Source: Falciphora oryzae (taxonomy: Eukaryota > Ascomycota > Sordariomycetes > Magnaporthales > Magnaporthaceae). From it: 64,000 nt of DNA. Below, one piece after another: positions 1-12,250 of this stretch. Under the pieces are notes generated by a model that was not told where the DNA came from, did no database searches, and saw only the letters and a program-made list of their open reading frames with translations. The stretch covers positions 1,108,659-1,172,658 of the forward strand of contig JNVV01000008.1 of assembly GCA_000733355.1 (NCBI GenBank), in the 5' to 3' direction. Position 1 is the first letter of the stretch, and each line of letters opens with the position of its first letter. The position numbers and the translations under genes were made by a program.

Positions 1-1272
1 ATGCCCATTTCAAATTATCAATCACTTTCATGCCGCTCTTCTCTCCTTGTGCAGCCCCCAGGCTGCTGCCTTTCCCCTCTTGCACCACCCACACACCACA
101 CAGGCCCAGGGGCTACCTACCTAGTCATGGCCTTTTTTTCATGTTGGTGTTGTATTGTTTGGGAAACACATTCGTCCAGTTCTCTGGCGTTACATTTCTC
201 CAAATGGAGCACCAGCGCCGAGCAAGGCAACCCGGACCCGCGGGCAAACAACGAGCCGCCATCCTTCCCACCGTGCCTCGCCCAGAACGACCCCACCCAC
301 CACCACCACCACCCCTTTCCCTGGAGCCAGGGGTGGAGGTGGTGTGGGCTGCCCGTCGTGTCTGTCCTCTCTCTCCCCACACAATCTGCCATGTCCCATC
401 TCCCCTGGGCGATCAGTGGTGTCGTGTCGGCTCGGGGGCCCGGCTCAGATCTCTTGGACCGACTCTCCAAATCTCCATGGTGGTGCCAATGCATGTGCGC
501 ATGTACGATTAGCGCCGCCAACACGCTACGATCTTGGTTTCCCCCAGGAAGGGAGGCGAAAATCGCTGCTGAGACAGGAAACACCAGCGTCCCTCCCACG
601 AAGCAACCTTCCATGCCTGCCCACTTACGTGGCTCTATTTTCCGCTTCCACTTGCCGCTCTCTCCCTGGCTGTCGCCCTGGTGGGATATCGTAGAGCCGC
701 AGGCAGGCAAAGGTAGGCCACCTTTTTTTTCCCCTCTTTGCCGCGCTTTCCCCTTTCACAAGGGTTCCCGACTGCCTGCGGTGCCACCAAGGGCGCAACA
801 GTCGTTACCCGGCTCTAGGCGCCTACTGCGTCCATTAGGCACGCTCAGCATCAGGCGCGTGCATATCCACCCAGGACCCCGGTGCACCATGCCGTACGAC
901 TTCCCAGAGGTTGTAAATATGCCCGATTCAGTGCTCGACAGGGCAACCGCCTCTTGTCAGTCTCCCGCGCGTGCAGAATTAGCCGCCGTCATGGTGCGTC
1001 CCGGCGGCACACAGGCGGTACACAAACGCCGCGCTGTGCAACACCCTTTTCTTCACAGAAAAGCACCAAGTACCGATTCGGACTTTTTTTTAACTTCTAT
1101 CGTGCCCAAACAAGGAGCCCGCTTATTCGTCTCCCCCAGTCTATCCGCGCCCGCTCAAAGGACCAAGGGAACAAGCAGAAAAAAAAAAAATAAAAAAACA
1201 TTGAACAGGACAACAGAAAAGTAGCCTTTTACTTTCCTAGCCCCCCATATACTCCGGAAAGATGCCACCCTT
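1..1272. other. intergenic, no gene recognised
   Basis: No coding region is supported here. A 407-codon open frame runs from base 1 to 1224 on the plus strand, but its translation is low-complexity, rich in Pro, Ser and His, and matches no family I know. Several frames overlap it equally well, as expected of GC-rich non-coding DNA. The right end is the 3' flank of the asparaginyl-tRNA synthetase gene and holds an A-rich run near 1178-1200. Confidence 0.6.
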
Positions 1273-3033
1273 TTAAGGCTTGCAGCGGCCCATGAAGCGG
1301 GGATACAGGCAGCATGTGCGGACCGTGTGCTGCTTCGCGATCCACGCAAGGAACCGCTCGAGCCCAAGGCCGTAGCCGCCGTGCGGCGAGGTGCCGTACT
1401 TTCTCTGATCCAGGTACCAGTAGTAGGGGGCCGGGTCGATGCCCTCCCTCTTGAAGGCCGCCAGGAGGTCCTCGTAGCCCTCCATCCTCATGGAGCCGCC
1501 CACGATCTCGCCGACACCCGGCATCAGCACGTCCACACTCTCCGTCACCCGCAGGTCGCTCGGGTCCTTCTTCATGTAGAAGGCCTTGATCTCGACCGGG
1601 AAGTGCGTCAGCAGGATGGGCCGGTTGATGATGTCCGTCATCCTGCGCTCGGCCGCCTCGGCGATGTCGTCGCCAAACACGTGAGGGTGGCCCTCCTCGT
1701 TGAGGATCGGGGGATTCTGCGCGTTGAGCCAGTCGATCGCGTCCGAGTACCTCATGCGCATGAAGGGGCGCGAGGGCTTGACGAACTCGGGATTGAGCGC
1801 CTTGACGTGCTTCGCGGCCTCGGGGTTCTCCAGCACGCTGTCGACGACGCGGCAGATCATCTCCTCGATGTGGCTCAGCAGGTCCTCGAACACGATGCCG
1901 TCCAGCTCGCCCTCAATGTGGGTGTACTCCGACAGGTGGCGGCGCGTGAGACTCTTCTCTGCCCGGAACGACTTCTCGATGCAGTAGACGTTGCCGAGCG
2001 ATGGGAGCACCGTCTCCAGGTAAAGCTGCGACGACTGCGTGAGGTACGCTGGCTCGCCGTAGTAGTCAAACTTGAACAGCGTCGATCCACCCTCGACCTG
2101 GGTCTGCACCAGGGCCGGCGGCGAGACCTTCTTGATCCTCATGCTCTCGAAAGTCTTGATAAAGGCAAGCTCGACCGCCTCCCTGACGGTGAGTACCGAC
2201 GTGGTGGTGTCGCCGCGCAGAACAAGATGCCTGTTGTCCAGCATGTCCGACTCCCAGATGTCCTGCGACCACGAGACCTTGTTGGCCAGGGCCTCGGCGT
2301 CGCCAGGCGCACGGCCCGTAACCTCGTAGTAGTCGACCTGGAGCTCGCGGCCGTCGGGGGCCGACTTGCCGTCGAGGACCTTGCGCAGCTCGCCGTAGAC
2401 GAAGAGGGCGGTTCCCTGGGCGAAGAGCAGGGCCTCGTACGTCTTCGTGAGGTCGCCCGACATGATGCACTGCAGGTAGTCGGCGCCGCTCTTGAGCGTC
2501 ACGAAGGTGGCGTGCTTCTGGACGCGCAGGTGGTGGATGCGGCCAAACACCTTGACCCTGGGGCCCTTCTTGTCGCCCTCGCCCAGCTCGAGGCCCTTCT
2601 GCCACAGCTCGACGCGCGCGGCGGGCGGCAGGGCGGGGTCCTCTTTTATAACGACGGACTTTGCGTCCTCGAGGTTCTTGAGGCGCTTCTGGCGCGCCTC
2701 CTCCTCGGCGGCGGCCAGCTGCTCCTGCTTCTGCAGCTTCTTCTTGTGCGCGTCCAGCATGGACTGGGCCTTCTTGGCCGCGCTCTTGGCCGGCTCCTTC
2801 CAGACGAGGCGGACCGAGGGCTCCTCGTCGGGGCCCAGCGCGCCGGTCGTCGAGGCGCGGGTCAGATATGTCTTGGCCGGCTGGCCGTGGTTCTGGATGA
2901 AGGCGTAGCCGAGGGTCTTGTAGGGCTTAGACTCGGAGCCGTCGGCGGCATCGCCATCGACGCCCACGTCCGTGTCGACGTACGTCTTCTCGTCCGACTT
3001 GGTCCGGTCGGCGAGCTCGTGGAGGGCAGCCAT
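1273..3033 (-). CDS. DED81: asparaginyl-tRNA synthetase, cytoplasmic
   Basis: This enzyme charges tRNA-Asn with asparagine in the cytosol. The frame is a single uninterrupted exon of 586 codons. A lysine- and glutamate-rich N-terminal extension (about residues 75-130) is typical of eukaryotic cytosolic AsnRS. It is followed by an OB-fold anticodon-binding domain starting near VKVFGRIHHLRV, then a class IIb catalytic core. Motif 2 is visible as FRAEKSLTRRHLSEYTHIEGE and motif 3 as GGYGLGLERFLAW near the C-terminus. Length agrees with yeast Ded81 plus a slightly longer extension. The start at 3033 gives MAALHELADRTKSDEK, which looks natural, and I see no evidence for an upstream exon. AspRS is the nearest alternative, but the C-terminal HGGYGLGLERFLAW block and the N-terminal extension favour AsnRS. 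Confidence 0.95.
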   Translation of the reverse strand: MAALHELADRTKSDEKTYVDTDVGVDGDAADGSESKPYKTLGYAFIQNHGQPAKTYLTRASTTGALGPDEEPSVRLVWKEPAKSAAKKAQSMLDAHKKKLQKQEQLAAAEEEARQKRLKNLEDAKSVVIKEDPALPPAARVELWQKGLELGEGDKKGPRVKVFGRIHHLRVQKHATFVTLKSGADYLQCIMSGDLTKTYEALLFAQGTALFVYGELRKVLDGKSAPDGRELQVDYYEVTGRAPGDAEALANKVSWSQDIWESDMLDNRHLVLRGDTTTSVLTVREAVELAFIKTFESMRIKKVSPPALVQTQVEGGSTLFKFDYYGEPAYLTQSSQLYLETVLPSLGNVYCIEKSFRAEKSLTRRHLSEYTHIEGELDGIVFEDLLSHIEEMICRVVDSVLENPEAAKHVKALNPEFVKPSRPFMRMRYSDAIDWLNAQNPPILNEEGHPHVFGDDIAEAAERRMTDIINRPILLTHFPVEIKAFYMKKDPSDLRVTESVDVLMPGVGEIVGGSMRMEGYEDLLAAFKREGIDPAPYYWYLDQRKYGTSPHGGYGLGLERFLAWIAKQHTVRTCCLYPRFMGRCKP

Positions 3034-3645
3034 GGCGGGGAATATGGTTGGCGAGATGCCAATTGAAAAGAAGGAAGGACAGGATAATAAAGGGTTTATC
3101 TGCAGTGGCCGCCACTACCTCGAACTTGGGACGCGGTGTGTGTTGGGTGTTCGACGTGGGAGCGGAGGGGTGGTTGACTGGGCTTCTTCGGAATTACCTA
3201 TGGAGGGGCATTTGATAGATGTTTGGGCGGCGCGCCGGCCTTATCTATCGCTGTGCGGCGGGGGAATCCCATTGGGCTGTTTGACTCACCCGGTGCCGGC
3301 GAAATTCGAGTCACCCTCCAACCCCTTTTATCTCGTCGGGAGTCGAGTCCCCGTCAACCCGAAACCGACGCTCAGTGATGGCTGTTTCTCGGCTGGAGAT
3401 AAATCAAATGCCATCTTGACTCTTTCAAACATTGGGGCAGGGCTGGGGTTATTTTGAGGGCACTATTCTTGTCACAAAATAGTGTGGAAAAGCAACTCGA
3501 GGGTGCAGCGCAGTATCATATTTTGCTTTCCCTCCACGGGGAGAGAAAGGAGTCATCGAGATCCATTGCATGTATTGAAAACCCAAAGACCACCAGGAGT
3601 CGTGACACTCGAGCCCCGAGCCAACGGAGTGTCAACCCTAACGCC
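3034..3645. promoter_or_regulatory. intergenic between AsnRS start and agmatinase stop
   Basis: This 612 bp gap should carry the AsnRS promoter and leader (AsnRS reads leftwards from 3033) and the 3' end of the agmatinase-like gene. No coding frame is supported. I could not assign a specific motif. Confidence 0.5.
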
Positions 3646-5227
3646 TCACAGCTCGTCCTTCACCACCGCCGCCGCCGCCCCTGTCGCAGCCGCGACCCCC
3701 TCCTTGCCCATGCTGCCCATGCCCTTCTTGACAATGGACGAGATGATCTCATACACGACCTGCGCCGCCGCCAGCGCCGTCTCCTCGCCTGCGCCCTGGT
3801 ACGCAGGCGAGACCTCCACCACATCCGCACCCACAACATTCAGATCCTCAATGCCCCTCAGGATCCGGATCAGCTCGCGCGTCGTCCAGCCGCCAGGCTC
3901 GGGCGTGCCCGTGCCGGGGGCAAAGGCCGGGTCCAGCACGTCAATGTCGACCGACAGGTACACGGGGTCCTCGGTGCCGAGCTGGCGCACAATCTCGCGC
4001 GCCACGCCGGACGCGCCCATGTCGTCGATGTCGTCGGCCGAGATGCGGACCCAGTTCTGCGCCGTGTCGTCGTCGTAGTCGGACCGGTCGCTGCCGCTCA
4101 GGCGCGTGCGCAGCCCCGCGTGCACGGAGGGGCTCGCCGTCGAGTTGGCGATGAGCCCCTCGCTGCCCGCCAGCCAGAACATGGAGCCGTGGTTGAAGCT
4201 GGCCTGGTCCGACGGCCACGCGTTGGGGTACTTTGTTGGGTGCCACGTGTCGAGGTGCGCTGGGCGTTGTGTCCTAGTCTTAGCGGCGGGGGGCACTCAT
4301 CATCTACCTATGAACGGCTCAAAAACTCACCATCAAAGTGCAGAACCCGCACCGGCCGCCCGTGGATCTCCTTGAGCGCCCGGAGCGCCGCCAGGGCGAG
4401 CGAGTGGTCGCCGCCCAGGGTGATGAGCTTGGGCTTCTGCTGCAGGGCCGAGACCGGCTTGCGCCTGCCCAGCTCGCCGAACGCGGCCGTCATCTGGGTC
4501 AGGGCCACGGCGTTGTCCATAGGCGTGACGGGTATGTCGCCGCAGTCGATGATCCTGGCCCAGTTCTGGTACGGGTTGATGTTGGCCCGCGGGTTGAAGC
4601 CGCGGAACGACGTCTGCCGGCTGGCCGCCTGCCTGATTGCCCTGGGACCGAACCGAGCCCCTGAAGTTTTGTTGTCGTTCCTCATTTCACCCCAGAGAAG
4701 GGGGAGGGTGATTAGGAGTGATGTGTCAGCAGATGCCCTTGCCTCTCCTCCCTAGTCCGGCCTCTCTAGAACCAAGCATAGACGTACCAGGGCGGTAGCT
4801 GACTGCCGTATCAAACGGGGCTCCCACGATGGCGATATCGAATCGCTCGCTCGGCGTCGTAAGGCACTTGACGTACTTCAGATGGGCAAACGACCCGATG
4901 CCGACAAAGGGCCACTTTGTCGAGAAATCTGCTTGTCAACACCAATACTGGCTTGGCAGGGAGCAAGGTACCCCCCATGTCGCGGCCAGCACGATCTCTC
5001 TCTCTTTTTTTTTTTTTTCCCCTTCCCCGCTGATCTGCACCGAAAGCTCCTTGGTCGAGGGATCCAGAAGCGGCGGAACTCAATCTTACCTCCATGCCCC
5101 ATTTCCTCTCCAGCTCATCAAGCTGCTCTTGTGTGAACTCTTGGCCGTGGTGCTTATCGCCAGCACAGGCGAGGCCCAGGCCGGCAGAGACCGCCAGCGT
5201 GGCTGACACGAACAGACATGACCTCAT
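3646..5227 (-). CDS. secreted agmatinase/arginase-family ureohydrolase
   Basis: A manganese ureohydrolase (arginase/agmatinase fold), probably hydrolysing agmatine or a related guanidino compound to release urea. Four exons: about 5227-5041 (or 5090), 4928-4788, 4660-4331 and 4259-3646. The protein starts with a signal peptide ([18 protein letters not shown]), so it enters the secretory route. Metal-site blocks are present: [14 protein letters not shown], assembled across the 4330/4260 intron; and [22 protein letters not shown]. Blocks [22 protein letters not shown] and [11 protein letters not shown] are also typical. Introns 2 (4661-4787) and 3 (4260-4330) are clear GT-AG and keep frame. The first junction is the odd part: the strong GTAAG donor at 5089 does not keep frame with the acceptor at 4929. 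A weaker donor (GTGCAG, 5040-5035) does, giving 423 residues. An in-frame upstream ATG at 5257 would put ten residues before the signal peptide, so I prefer 5227. The substrate is not certain. Confidence 0.85.
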
Positions 5228-7103
5228 GTCGATGGATGCAGGCGGCAAGTCTGCCAAGAGAGTTTATTTGACAGATAAAGGGTCGCAATATGGAGGGTAT
5301 AATCACGTATGCAACGCAGGGGGAAAATGCACAATAAAGGGGTTGAGGCTGCCGGGTGAGTAAACCTCAGCAAGGTATATTGGATTATATAGGCAGGTTT
5401 CCAGAGGCAGAAAGGAGACTGAATCGGGCAGGTACAAGCGGAAACGCTGCCCGAGGAAACAGAGAGAAAAAAAAAATTAGTGCCGTTTTGTCCTTCGATT
5501 CCCTGCGTAAAGACCCCCCGAGATAAGAAACAAGCAAATCGAGTGCCGAGCTTGTCTCGAGGGAGACTACGGAGTAAGAAAAGGAGCGGGGACGGACGTA
5601 AACGACTCGTAACCGCCAATCCGTTCGGTGCGAGAGTCGGTTACCATGGCTGCTGCAAAGCCGTTGTCGGAGGTCCACATTAACATGGAAAGCTCCTGTC
5701 ATGCGCCCTCAGCGTGGGGTCGGTCTGGGGCTGCTGCCATAACCCGAGGGGAAGACTTCGGTACGGCTTGTGAACTCGAGAGGATGGGGATATATGTGAG
5801 CGATGCATGGAATAGGGATGGGAAAGAAAGGGCAGGCGGATAAGATTATTTATTTTGTATTAATACCCCAGGCCAGTAGGGACTGTCCCCTAGAGACTTG
5901 CAGAACGCCACAAGACACCGTCCAATGAGTCTGACTTTGGGTGTCGACTCGCGCTCCAAGTAGCCTCGCCGACCCAACGGCCAGGTCCCGTGGCGCAGAA
6001 CAGAACGCCATTCATCGACCGAGGTGTTTTAGGTTTACGACCGCGTCGCGAGGGTTCGAAACCAAGAAAAAGAAAACAAACTGACGCCATCAATTTTGAA
6101 CGGCGAACAGGCGGCGGCGGGCAGCCCCCTCTTGACGTCTCTCGCCTGTGTCTGCTTTGCTCTCGAGGCCACATGCCCGATAGGCCAGACTCGTCTTGTT
6201 TAGCCGCAACGCAGGACGTCACGACCATAATGCAGGAGTGTGGTGTGCTTGGGGGCCAAGGGACGGGGCTTTTAAGAATGCTGTGCAATGCCAAATGTTA
6301 TGTGCGAGTTTAAGAAAGAGCAGACGGGCGAGAGAGCAGAGAAAAAGACGTTCAATTGCACTCCAAATCGCCAGAACTGTCCTATCAAAGTTTCCTGCCT
6401 GAGTTTATGAATATCCCGCACCAAAACAAGAAGAGATGAAATCAAAGAAATAAAAAGGCGAAAGGGAAAAACCAGTGGGCTGGGGCCAAGTGCAATGGGC
6501 AGAAGAAGAAAGAAGAAGAGAAAGGGGAATAAATAGATATGAGGAAAAGTCGGGGCTGACTTGCATGCAGCTGGTACTTGATGCTGGGGGTGAAGGCGGA
6601 CACAGGAAACACAAAAAAAAAAAAAAAAAAGAGGTGACGGACGCCTTTTTGACGCAGGTAGGCTAATCGGCCCTCGAAACCTTCCGTCTGGGGACGAGGT
6701 AACATTATAAACCAAACGACCATCTAACGTTCAGGAAGTTCAAATCACCATCCTGCCTCCTTGGTCTTGCCGTTTGCCGCTGTCGCAGGGTATATAAAGT
6801 ACCTATTCGGTAGATGGTTGAGAAGTCGTGGCTGCCTCCAGCAGCGGCGGTGTTGCGCTCCATCTTGGCGCAAGTCCCAACCGATCAGCCGAATGAGAAG
6901 AGAACTAAAGTCTCCGCGGCATCGACCGCGAGGGTTGCGACGTGAAGGGATAGATATCCAAGGAGCCATCCCAAGACGGCGATTCTCCCACTCACAACGG
7001 CGGCAGCCTCGCCTTGGTCTTGCCTATCCAACAAACCCCAAGAGGCCTCTGAGAAGCCATTCCCGAACATGGAGCGGAGCGAACGGTCAAGATGCTGGCC
7101 CGA
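5228..7103. other. intergenic, no gene recognised
   Basis: This 1.9 kb holds the agmatinase promoter on its left and the 3' flank of CDC42 on its right. Open frames here are short and low-complexity. An 18-nt poly-A run lies at 6613-6630. I found no tRNA or conserved protein block; a TTCGAAACC stretch near 6056 resembles a tRNA B box but has no matching cloverleaf. Confidence 0.5.
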
Positions 7104-8366
<1,263 letters not shown>

Positions 8367-11300
8367 TGTTCAGGCTTGGGAGAAAACGCCGCGTCACGTA
8401 GGCAGGAACAGCAATCAAAGAGGGGATGCCGCGGGTCGACGGTGGAGAGGCGTGCAGAAGTGCAGCAGGAGAAAACCGCTGGAGCTTGCTCCTCCCGGAT
8501 CGCGTCGCTGTTGGTCCCGAACGATTACGAGGGGGGTTGTTTTTTTTTTTTTTGTATGGTTTTTTTTTTTTTTTTTATTGTCGGGGGGATTGAGCGAGAA
8601 GAGAAGATGGACTGGGGTCTTCGTTTCGGCTTCGAGTTGAGGGTGGATTGGTGGAGTCGCAGTGCAGGCTGGACTTGGACTGGAGGTCGGCCTTGGAATT
8701 GGAAGGAGAAGTGCTGTCGGAGCTGCCAGCCTTTTGATTCTCTTGACGCCCGGCTCGAGGAGAAGAGGAAAACCAGACGGGAACAGGAAGGTGCTCGAGG
8801 AAAAATAAAAATTCGGACAAGGGGAGCAGGAAGAGGCTAGGACCAGAATAGGGGGTAGTGAAAATGTGGTTCAGCCTTGTTAGGATTGGCTTCCGCGAAG
8901 GGAGTCCTGTAATGTGACGAGCGGGTGGGAGGGCCACTGGCACGGAGATGATCAGAATGGAGGGCTGCTGGCTTCGTTCGGCGGCGGCCAACCGTTGTAG
9001 CGGCGGGCCTTTTGCTGGGGTGCGAGGGCAGGCGGTTGCTCCCTGCTGCAGAGCTGGCCGTTGTTAACGGGGCCGGTACCTCGTCTGGAGATGCCACCGC
9101 GCCGCCGCCTGCGCCTGGCCAATCACCACGTGCAATGGCGTCAGCCGACTGCTGCCGGCGGCCCACAGGGCGACCTCTTGTGCTAACAGCCAACTCGTCC
9201 AGCTACCTCACTCCCTGACGTAGCGGCTAGGTGAGAATGGGTCCCGTTGAGGTGAAGCTACTGCCTGAAGGACCTGTCGAGGTGACTCCAGGTGTGCCAC
9301 TGGTACCGTACCATACGTAGCCCTGGCTGGTAGCGTCAATCAATAGCATAATGGCCGTTGCCCCGTGCTGTGTTGTGCTAGCTGTGCTGTGCTGCGCTTC
9401 CTGTCGAGGCACGGGTCACGCAATCAATCCCAGCCATTCCCACTTCCTTCTTTTTCTTGCACATTTTTTTTCAGGCTCCTCAATCTTGCCCTTTCATCCC
9501 GAGTCTCCGGGTGCCTACCGCCATCAACAGACATGCCCCTTCCCCTGGGCGGCACAGGATCCATTTTGCCATTTACCTGAGAAAGCCCGCACGGGTTTCA
9601 ATCCTGGGCCTTGGGGATGCGAGGGAGCCCGGCGGCGCTAGCCAACAAAACCCAGCAGTAAAACCGCCTGTCTCTTCCTCAACCTCGTAGCCGGAACGGT
9701 CCCATGCCATGCAGCGAGGGTCCGGGGGGGCGTGTTGCTCCGGGCATGCAATGCACCCAGCACCATCCTCGACGGATTTGGCAGCGCTTTGCAGAATCCA
9801 AGCCGCCAGCGGAGGGGAGCCCCCAGCCCCCAGGGTGCGTGAAGCCCGCGCTCCCCGACTTCCGCTTTTCCGATATGTGCATCATGTAGGCAGGTAGGAG
9901 ACAGCCAGGCAGGCAAGCAGGCATAGCATGGGGTGAAGGCTTGTATGCCCAAATTCCTGCACGCCCGGCCGGGGCTGCGTTTTTGGGGCTGCGGGCCACG
10001 TCAGGCGACGCGGGTACCACTCTACGCTTTGCAATGGGGGAACTCCATGCGACATTGAACCCACGCCGGCCGGTGCTCACCACACATCAATGACACATTG
10101 AGAAGCGGCTAGACGTTGGGGATGTGCTGCTTGCTGCTGCGCTCGTCCGAGTCTGGCCGCTGCCGTTTCGAATCATCCAACAAGCTGGTCGTCCACTAGC
10201 CTAGGTGGCCCGAATTACCCGCACCACTCGCCCCCTTGTTGGAAACTACCGGATCTGTGCTCGAATCTCTCGGCGCCATCGTCAGCTTGGCACGCAGTTT
10301 CTAAACTCGCCAGTCGGCACCGGGTCCCCGAGCCTGAGCGAGTCCCCCTAGCCTGGCGAGCAAAGGGTTCAAAGGTCGACTTTGGGGCGCGGTAGGCTGT
10401 AGTTGCCGCGCCAGAACATGCACAGACGCTTCGATGGGGGCGCGGGAAAAGCGGCCGGGCAGCTGCCACTTCTGCTCCAAACACCCATGATCCCTCAAGC
10501 AGCAAGAAAGCGTGGGACCTAGGAGGTGGCACCAGAGAAGCAGCCAATTCCACCAAGCTGGTGCGGCCAACGTTGTTGCCACCAAATCAGGGTGAAATTT
10601 CCCAGCCGGCAGCAATCGCAGTCACTGGTGGGCTGGAAATCGCGCGCCTCTTTGCGACCGCTATTGTCAAAAGAAGTGAAGGAGTGAGATTGACATGGAG
10701 AAGAAAAAGAAAGGAGAAAACCCCACACACCACTGAGTTCGATTATGACGACACCCAAGTCTCCAGTAGGTACTTTGCCCGCCAACAGTAGCCTCGAGCC
10801 GACTTGCTTTTGCTTTGATGCTAGCATGTGCAGCAAGGCACGGTAGCAACACGGTTTGGGGAGAGGACATTGACATTTTACCCCGTTCTGCCATTCGTGC
10901 AACCAGCCGTTTTCGGTCTCATCAACATTCATGTGCGCCTTACCTTGACCTGTGCGTATCACCCATCGACGGTCAGTCCATGGCTGGCTGGATGGCTCCT
11001 TTTGTGGGCCCCCGCCTCGCTGCAGAAGCGTTGCACACCCATCCCTCCGTGCAGCTCTTGGAAGGGAGGGCGGGCCGCATTTTAGGAGACCAGTCGTCAA
11101 CTCTCCCTCCGTTTGAAAAAAGCCCAGCCAACCAACCCCATCCGTCTCCCAGGGCAGGGCTGCAGGGACGTGGGAACCCGCTGTATCGGCTTGGGAGGGA
11201 TGTGGCTTGCCGGCTGGGACAAGGCACCTCTCTGATGCAAATCAGGACTGGAATTGAGGAAGAAAAAAAAGAAACAATGACTTGGCGGGGCAACAGTCGT

Positions 11301-12250
11301 CCAGAAGATTTCTCCCAAGCCGCCCAGACGGCTCCTCGCAGCAGCAACATCGCGTTTCCAGGCGCGCCATGCCAGCCCTTTGTACGCCTGTGTTACCCCT
11401 CAAGCTAGGCCGCCCTTTTTCTTCTTCTCGTATATAGATAGAACAGCCCGCCCTCGACACCAAAAATCTCCCTCTCACATGGGGCACCGCATAGCTGCGT
11501 CGGCCCTGCGCATTAGTCTGCGCCGCCTTTTGACGGCTGCCGACCGACGGTGACCGCCGACCGCGGCTCCGTGTCGACAGATAAACGGGCAGTACAATGG
11601 CAGGAGCGTTTTGGATGAGGCGGCCTTGTTGCCTTGGTTCGCCTCTTCGGCGGCTTCCACACCCCCAATCGACGCTTGGCTTGCGGAACAATGGACCGCC
11701 TGCATGCAAGTCCAAGCCTCACCCGAAACTCTTTGCTTTTTCTCCCCTCTTGTCCTGCTTAGGCGCCTGACAACGCCAACGCCGACATGCATGCACCCCT
11801 CGTGTGCTCGGCCTGTAAGAGACCGAGTTCATCTAAAATATTTGCCTGCTCTTATACACGATTGGCACACAGTCTGACCTCACCCCACGCGCGCTTTGCA
11901 TGCTCGTCTTTGCTCTTTTTTTTTTTTTTTTTTTTTCTTCTCCCCCCTCATCTTTCATTTTCCCCCAACTCCATGGCCCTGCGCCCTGAGTCTTGATAGC
12001 GCTCGCTCTAATGCTAAAGAGAAATGGTCGAGCGTGCAGGTGCCATGGGAACTAGATCACGTGCCACCTTGCACTCAACAAGAATGAGATAAGACGTCGT
12101 TCAGGTGGAAGCCTCGCCTTGCTCTCGCAGGCTAGAGAGCAGCGCATGCAAGGGAGACGCGGACGCAGGCCCCCCACGCCGTGCAGCCGTTAGCTGCCCG
12201 TCAGCTCTCTCGCACACCTTTCTTTATTCCAGCACACGCAGTCACTGGGG
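8367..12250. other. long intergenic region, no gene recognised
   Basis: Nearly 3.9 kb without a supportable gene, the longest empty stretch in the window. The left part is the CDC42 promoter and leader with long T tracts on the plus strand (8540-8553, 8560-8576). The right part lies beyond the 3' end of the neurochondrin-family gene and contains a 21-nt T run (11916-11936). Open frames of 100-200 codons occur on both strands near 10500-11700, but their translations are low-complexity and lack domain-like blocks. A non-coding RNA or a fast-evolving gene cannot be excluded. Confidence 0.5.

Noticed and set aside
1..1224. 407-codon open frame at the left edge
   Set aside because: Low-complexity translation, overlapped by several other frames, with no conserved block or splice pattern.
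1327..3066. 579-codon open frame antisense to AsnRS
   Set aside because: It mirrors a GC-rich conserved gene; the translation is Arg/Leu/Val-rich with no family match, while AsnRS motifs on the other strand are unmistakable.
5990..6070. Possible tRNA from a GGTTCGAAACC-like stretch
   Set aside because: No acceptor stem, anticodon arm or A box can be folded around it.
10519..11715. Several 100-197 codon frames in the CDC42/neurochondrin gap
   Set aside because: They overlap on both strands, lack domain-like sequence and have no convincing splice partners.
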